16,453 nucleotides of DNA, from positions 1 through 16,453 of the forward strand of contig JANWYL010000038.1 in NCBI GenBank assembly GCA_025056955.1. Direction: 5' to 3'. The first letter of the stretch is position 1. Every line of letters begins with the position of its first letter. The notes under the pieces are model-generated. The model was given only the letters and a program-made list of their open reading frames with translations. It was not told the DNA's origin and searched no databases. Both the position numbers and the translations under genes were made by a program. Of this stretch, positions 12,795 to 16,453 are shown one piece after another. The DNA is from Sandaracinaceae bacterium (GTDB taxonomy: Bacteria; Myxococcota_A; Polyangia; Polyangiales; Sandaracinaceae).

Positions 12795-15467
12795 TCACCC
12801 ACGAAGCACCTGTGAATAACCTTCAAGCCATTTCATCTTTTGGACAAGGCGAATATCACCGTCGATGCGCATCTTTCCCTCCTGGTAGAGGCGGCGCATC
12901 GATACCTCGCCGCGAACCAGGCGCCCAAGATCGCGATCTTCTATCGATACCACCGCAGAGGGAGAAGGCAAAGATCCATCGATCACTGCACAGGAGACTC
13001 CATCGAATTCAAAGGTGTAAACCGCCTCCGGATCTCGCACGCGCAATTCAACCTTGCCCTGTAGATCCTTGGCCTCAAGATCCCCTTTGGCAAAAGCACG
13101 ACGCAACTCCTCGATCAAAGGTCGTGCATGCGACTGGGAAGGTGTGGCTTGTGGGGAAAGCTCAGGTTTTGCTTGGGGAGCAGAGGGTTCTCCTCCTTCA
13201 AGGCGCTTTCGCATCGCCGCTTCGACCTCTTTGGGATCAACCTTGCGCAAAAAATCGAGCTTTTGGCTTGCAGCCACATTTCCAGATATCTTCAAGCGGC
13301 CGCTGGTAAAAAGCTTCATCGCATCCACCCGCCCTGTACACATGTCGAGAAAATCAGAGGCACTCATCTCAAGAATGCACTGGGGGCTAGGGCCTTCGCC
13401 CTCCAGCACGGCCCCGTCTCCGCTTGAAAGGTCAATCGTCCAGGTCGAGTCGGGATCTTTCAATTTGAACTGGTACACGGTTTTTATGCGATCACCGCTT
13501 CCGGGGTTCTTCTTCAAGAACACCCCAATCGCCTCAAAAATATCAGCTGGCACAAGGCCTGCCTGAGAAGGAGAAGCCGTGCCGTTCTCTTTTGCCTCAA
13601 AGGATTGCGTTTGCTCTGGGCGATTTTCCTCTTTTGGAATTTCTGAATAGAACTCAAGCGCTGCATTTGAGATGACAACTTTGTTTTTTTGTTTGCTTTT
13701 CACTCGAAACACAATGCGATTGTCCCCATCTTTCCACATTTCTGTGATAATGCGATCTCCGGGATAAAGAGGCTCGACAAAGCGAGCCCTTACGCTTTTG
13801 AGATAACGGGGGTCTCGATTTGGAGCAAAGCGCCCAATCACGTGGCGCACTGCATAACCGAAAGTGCAAAGGCCATGGAGAATCGGTCGCTCAAACCCAA
13901 AAGCACGAGCAAAATTCGGATCAGCGTGCAGCGGATTCCAATCGCCAGAAAGACGATAAAGCAGTGCTTGGTTTGCACGGATCTCTTGCTCGACCACCGC
14001 ATCGGGTTCGCGCTCAGGTGGTAAATTCAGGTTTTTTTCGTCTGGTCCTCTGTCTCCGCCCCATCCTCCAGCACCGCGCACAAAGGTGGTGATTTCATTT
14101 TTAAACAAGCGTTTGCCAGAACTGGCATCATACGAATTGTATTCAGTCACAATCACGGCCCCTCCCTTTTTACCACCATCTGATCCTTTATCGTAAATCG
14201 CTTTGATTTTGGCTTTGTGAATGAGATCTGCTTTAATGGGAAGTGGTCGATCGAGCTCGAAGTATTGTTCTCCGTGTAAAATTCGTTCGAAGCCAAAATT
14301 CAATCCAGGCACTTTTTTGCCCTGCTTTGCGAATTCAAACATGCAGTTGATCGCTGGAACCACCGCAAAACTCGGGAGTGGCACAAAATCCGGGTGCATC
14401 TCGTAAACGTACCGCAGTTCGTTTTCATCCACTGGATCCTCAGCGGCCCCTACCCCAAGAGCATATAGCACCAAATCTTTTTGATCGTAACTTGAGTGCA
14501 TTTCTGGATATTCGTAGCCAAGAGCCAAATCGACATCGATGAACTCGTTTCCTCCTTTGCTAGGACCAGCTTTAAGGTTTTGGACGATTGGTTCAAGTGA
14601 ATCGACAACCGTGTTTGGATGTGCCGAATTCTCATCAAAGCGCGTAATCGTCTCCCAGTTGGCTTTAATGTCTTCCGCGCGCACTTTGCGGCCTATGCGG
14701 AAAACTTTCCCCTGGCTGCGTTCCCATCGAAGCTTCGAATAAAAACCACCTCCAAGCTCAAAAAGGCTTCCATTTTCTTCGCAGCTTTCATGGCAAAGCC
14801 AAACCAAAAATTCGCTGATGTATTCTGGTTTTAATACTTCAAAAAGATCTTGTGGCAGAACCGATTGAGTCAATCGAGAGGCCGCTACGGGCGCAATTGC
14901 ATTCACCCTTATCCCATATTTTTGGCCCTCAATGGCAAGGGTGCGCATGAGCCCAACAAGCCCCATTTTGGCAGCGCTGTAATTCGCTTGGCCGAAATTG
15001 CCGTAAAGCCCGGCTGCACTTGAAGTGAAAATCACAACACCATGTTTTTGCTCCCTCATGATGGGCCATGCCGCATGCGTGCAGCGAAATGCGCCATAGA
15101 GGTGCACGCGATAAATGGCATTCCAATCCTCTTCGCTCATTTTTGCAAAAGACACGTCTCTCAAAATTCCAGCGTTGTTGATGAGCACATCGATGCGGCC
15201 AAAGTTTTGAATTGCTGTGCGGACAATTGCCTCGCCTTGTTCAACCGAATCGTGGTTTGGGACGGCAATGCCTCCCATGGCCCTGATCTCTTCAACCACC
15301 CGATCGGCAGCCTCTGAGGAAGCACCCTCTCCTTTCGCATTCCCCCCAAGGTCATTGACCACCACTTTGGCGCCTCGGGCTGCAAAGGCCAGTGCATGGG
15401 CACGCCCAATCCCATGCCCTGCTCCTGTGACCACCACCACTCGACCATCGAATCGAAGCTCGCTCAT
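12795..15467 (-). CDS. Peroxisomal-type multifunctional enzyme 2: SDR + hydratase 2 + two SCP2 domains
   Basis: This 890-residue protein has the architecture of eukaryotic MFE-2 (HSD17B4) plus one extra domain. Residues 1-300 are a short-chain dehydrogenase with TGAGHGIG (14-21), VNDLGG (37-42), NNAG (97-100) and catalytic Ser150, Tyr163 and Lys167 in TSSAAGLYGNFGQANYSAAK. WLCHESCEENG (223-233) is as in the human enzyme. Residues about 325-605 are a double hot-dog 2-enoyl-CoA hydratase 2 with YRLSGDWNPLHADP (504-517); Asp509 and His514 are the expected catalytic pair. SCP2 lipid-binding domain 1 is at about 645-745, then a Pro/Ser linker, then SCP2 domain 2 at about 783-890. It would hydrate trans-2-enoyl-CoA to the (3R)-hydroxyacyl-CoA and oxidise that to the 3-ketoacyl-CoA. 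The start ATG 15467 (not the longer frame from 15548) is backed by GAGGT four bases upstream and by homology. There is no peroxisomal targeting signal (ends VLRG). It is first in the operon with the thiolase. Confidence 0.95.
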   Translation of the reverse strand: MSELRFDGRVVVVTGAGHGIGRAHALAFAARGAKVVVNDLGGNAKGEGASSEAADRVVEEIRAMGGIAVPNHDSVEQGEAIVRTAIQNFGRIDVLINNAGILRDVSFAKMSEEDWNAIYRVHLYGAFRCTHAAWPIMREQKHGVVIFTSSAAGLYGNFGQANYSAAKMGLVGLMRTLAIEGQKYGIRVNAIAPVAASRLTQSVLPQDLFEVLKPEYISEFLVWLCHESCEENGSLFELGGGFYSKLRWERSQGKVFRIGRKVRAEDIKANWETITRFDENSAHPNTVVDSLEPIVQNLKAGPSKGGNEFIDVDLALGYEYPEMHSSYDQKDLVLYALGVGAAEDPVDENELRYVYEMHPDFVPLPSFAVVPAINCMFEFAKQGKKVPGLNFGFERILHGEQYFELDRPLPIKADLIHKAKIKAIYDKGSDGGKKGGAVIVTEYNSYDASSGKRLFKNEITTFVRGAGGWGGDRGPDEKNLNLPPEREPDAVVEQEIRANQALLYRLSGDWNPLHADPNFARAFGFERPILHGLCTFGYAVRHVIGRFAPNRDPRYLKSVRARFVEPLYPGDRIITEMWKDGDNRIVFRVKSKQKNKVVISNAALEFYSEIPKEENRPEQTQSFEAKENGTASPSQAGLVPADIFEAIGVFLKKNPGSGDRIKTVYQFKLKDPDSTWTIDLSSGDGAVLEGEGPSPQCILEMSASDFLDMCTGRVDAMKLFTSGRLKISGNVAASQKLDFLRKVDPKEVEAAMRKRLEGGEPSAPQAKPELSPQATPSQSHARPLIEELRRAFAKGDLEAKDLQGKVELRVRDPEAVYTFEFDGVSCAVIDGSLPSPSAVVSIEDRDLGRLVRGEVSMRRLYQEGKMRIDGDIRLVQKMKWLEGYSQVLRG

Positions 15468-15471
15468 GGTG

Positions 15472-15476
15472 ACCTC
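15472..15476 (-). promoter_or_regulatory. Ribosome binding site fixing the MFE-2-like start
   Basis: GAGGT reads on the minus strand, four bases upstream of ATG 15467. It supports this start over the in-frame ATG 27 codons earlier, whose extra residues do not look like an SDR N-terminus. Confidence 0.6.
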
Positions 15477-15609
15477 ATGGGATGGATGAATCCTCTGGCC
15501 CTCTTGTGTACTGGTCAACCCCAAAATTGCTTTGCGGAAAAACAACAAAGCATTTGCCCAAGCAAGCGGCTTCCCTCATGGTTGTTCCCTTGCCACATCT
15601 GGCTCAACC

Positions 15610-15615
15610 GAGGTG
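15610..15615 (+). promoter_or_regulatory. Ribosome binding site of ychF
   Basis: GAGGTG lies three bases before ATG 15619. Together with the family N-terminus, which begins only a few residues before the P-loop, it fixes the ychF start. Confidence 0.65.
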
Positions 15616-15618
15616 CTC

Positions 15619-16453
15619 ATGGCCCTTTCGATTGGGATTGTTGGCTTACCAAATGTCGGAAAATCCACCCTTTTTAACGCCCTCTCAGCCCGACAAGCCG
15701 AAGCAGCAAACTACGCCTTTTGCACCATCGAACCAAACGTTGGCGTTGTGCCCGTACCCGATGAACGCTTCGATGCGCTCGTCAAAGCCATCCAACCCCT
15801 CCGGGCCCTGCCTGCCACTGTCGAATTCGTCGATATCGCCGGCCTTGTCCGCGGCGCCAGTCGAGGCGAAGGACGAGGCAATGCCTTCCTCTCACACATC
15901 CGCGAAACGAGTGCGATCGCTCATGTTGTGCGTTGTTTTGAAGATCCAGAAATCATCCATGTCGAAAACCGGGTCGACCCGCTTGCAGACATCCAAACGA
16001 TCGAAACCGAATTGATCCTTAAAGATCTCGAAACAGTACAAAAGAAACTTGAGAAAGCTCAAAAAGCAGCAAAAAGCAATGATCCAAAAGACAAAAAAGC
16101 ATTTGCAACTCTCAAAAAGCTATATGATTGGCTCGATCAAGGAAAGCCAGCAAGGACATTGAATCTTGAAGATGAAGACGAGCAAGCATTGATTAGAGAA
16201 TTGTTCTTGCTCACTCAAAAGCCTGTCTTTTATGTATGCAACATCAAGGAATCTCAAATCGGTAAAAACGATGACCCATTGATCGAACAAGTCAAAAAGT
16301 ATGCAGCACAATCAAATGCTCCATGCGTTGTGATCTGCGCAAAGCTTGAAGCCGAAATCATGCAACTTCCTTCTGAAGAAAGAGGCGAGTTTTTGGCTTC
16401 TGCTGGGCTCAAAGAACCTGGTCTTAATGCTGTTATCCGCACGGGATATGCGA
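15619..16453 (+). CDS. ychF: YchF/OLA1-family ribosome-associated ATPase, 3' end outside the window
   Basis: The first 278 residues of a universally conserved P-loop protein of the Obg-related family that binds ribosomes and prefers ATP over GTP. Visible motifs are G1 GLPNVGKS (9-16), the switch I block NYAFCTIEPNVGVVPVPD (31-48), G3 DIAGLVRGASRGEGRGNAFL (72-91) and N208-I-K-E211. This last motif replaces the GTP-specific NKxD and matches the NxxE of ATP-specific YchF. A lysine-rich coiled-coil insertion lies at about 125-165, and AKLEAEI (251-257) is the G5 region. The C-terminal TGS domain lies beyond the window; E. coli YchF has 363 residues, so about three quarters is present. The start ATG 15619 has GAGGTG three bases upstream. 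It is divergent from the beta-oxidation operon, and no functional link is expected. The second half of the visible part is AT-richer than the first. Confidence 0.97.
   Translation, partial: MALSIGIVGLPNVGKSTLFNALSARQAEAANYAFCTIEPNVGVVPVPDERFDALVKAIQPLRALPATVEFVDIAGLVRGASRGEGRGNAFLSHIRETSAIAHVVRCFEDPEIIHVENRVDPLADIQTIETELILKDLETVQKKLEKAQKAAKSNDPKDKKAFATLKKLYDWLDQGKPARTLNLEDEDEQALIRELFLLTQKPVFYVCNIKESQIGKNDDPLIEQVKKYAAQSNAPCVVICAKLEAEIMQLPSEERGEFLASAGLKEPGLNAVIRTGYA

Larger units (their letters stand above)
15468..15618. promoter_or_regulatory. Divergent intergenic region between the MFE-2-like gene and ychF
   Basis: These 151 bases are the longest gap in the window and should hold the promoters of the beta-oxidation operon and of ychF. 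Both ribosome binding sites are clear (minus strand 15472-15476, plus strand 15610-15615). On the minus strand TTGACC (complement of 15513-15518) lies 17 bases from a poor -10 (GAGGAT, complement of 15490-15495), so it is only a weak promoter candidate. I found no obvious palindromic operator for a fatty-acid regulator. Confidence 0.4.

Noticed and set aside
15490..15518. Possible minus-strand promoter TTGACC, 17-base spacer, GAGGAT before the MFE-2-like gene
   Set aside because: The -35 box is good, but the -10 box matches only three of six consensus bases, so it is mentioned only as weak.

Overview
The window looks like a chromosomal stretch of a deltaproteobacterium, most likely a myxobacterium-like (Myxococcota) lineage of moderate GC. 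Three things suggest this: transmembrane TPR proteins with proline-rich cytoplasmic regions and an MJ0042-type zinc ribbon, a large eukaryote-like beta-oxidation enzyme, and a maltose-type transporter whose binding protein is fused to a permease. This assignment is inference from protein architecture; there is no rRNA to confirm it. Coding density is very high. No gap exceeds about 150 bases, and I see no tRNA, rRNA, insertion sequence, CRISPR array or phage gene.

Layout. (a) 3-944, +: the 3' part of a membrane protein with a proline/serine/glutamate-rich region and C-terminal TPR-like helices. (b) 995-2107, +: an Mrp/ApbC-family P-loop ATPase lacking the usual C-terminal CxxC. (c) 2117-2671, -: a stand-alone cyclic-nucleotide-binding protein, divergent from (d) 2771-7066, +: a three-gene CUT1 sugar ABC transporter made of MalK, a MalE-MalF fusion and MalG. 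(e) 7085-10753, -: a 1222-residue protein with a zinc ribbon, about eleven DLPxPK-like motifs, one membrane segment and a long TPR array. (f) 10853-11494, +: 5-formyltetrahydrofolate cyclo-ligase. (g) 15467-11583, -: a two-gene operon of a peroxisomal-type multifunctional enzyme (SDR, hydratase 2, two SCP2 domains) followed by an SCP-x-type thiolase. (h) 15619 to the window end, +: the first three quarters of ychF.

How the genes work together. MalK, MalEF and MalG should form a complete importer for a maltodextrin- or trehalose-like sugar, with the binding domain tethered to the membrane. The divergent cNMP-binding protein could link it to cyclic-nucleotide signalling, but nothing shows this directly. 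The multifunctional enzyme and the thiolase together cover the last three steps of beta-oxidation (hydration, oxidation, thiolysis) in the form animals use in peroxisomes for branched-chain and sterol side-chain acyl-CoAs. The two TPR proteins share a short proline motif on their cytoplasmic sides and may belong to the same envelope-spanning machinery.

The best candidates for something unusual are the eukaryote-like operon, in which both SCP2 domains sit on one protein and none on the thiolase; the MalE-MalF fusion; and the DLPxPK motif shared by two transmembrane TPR proteins.
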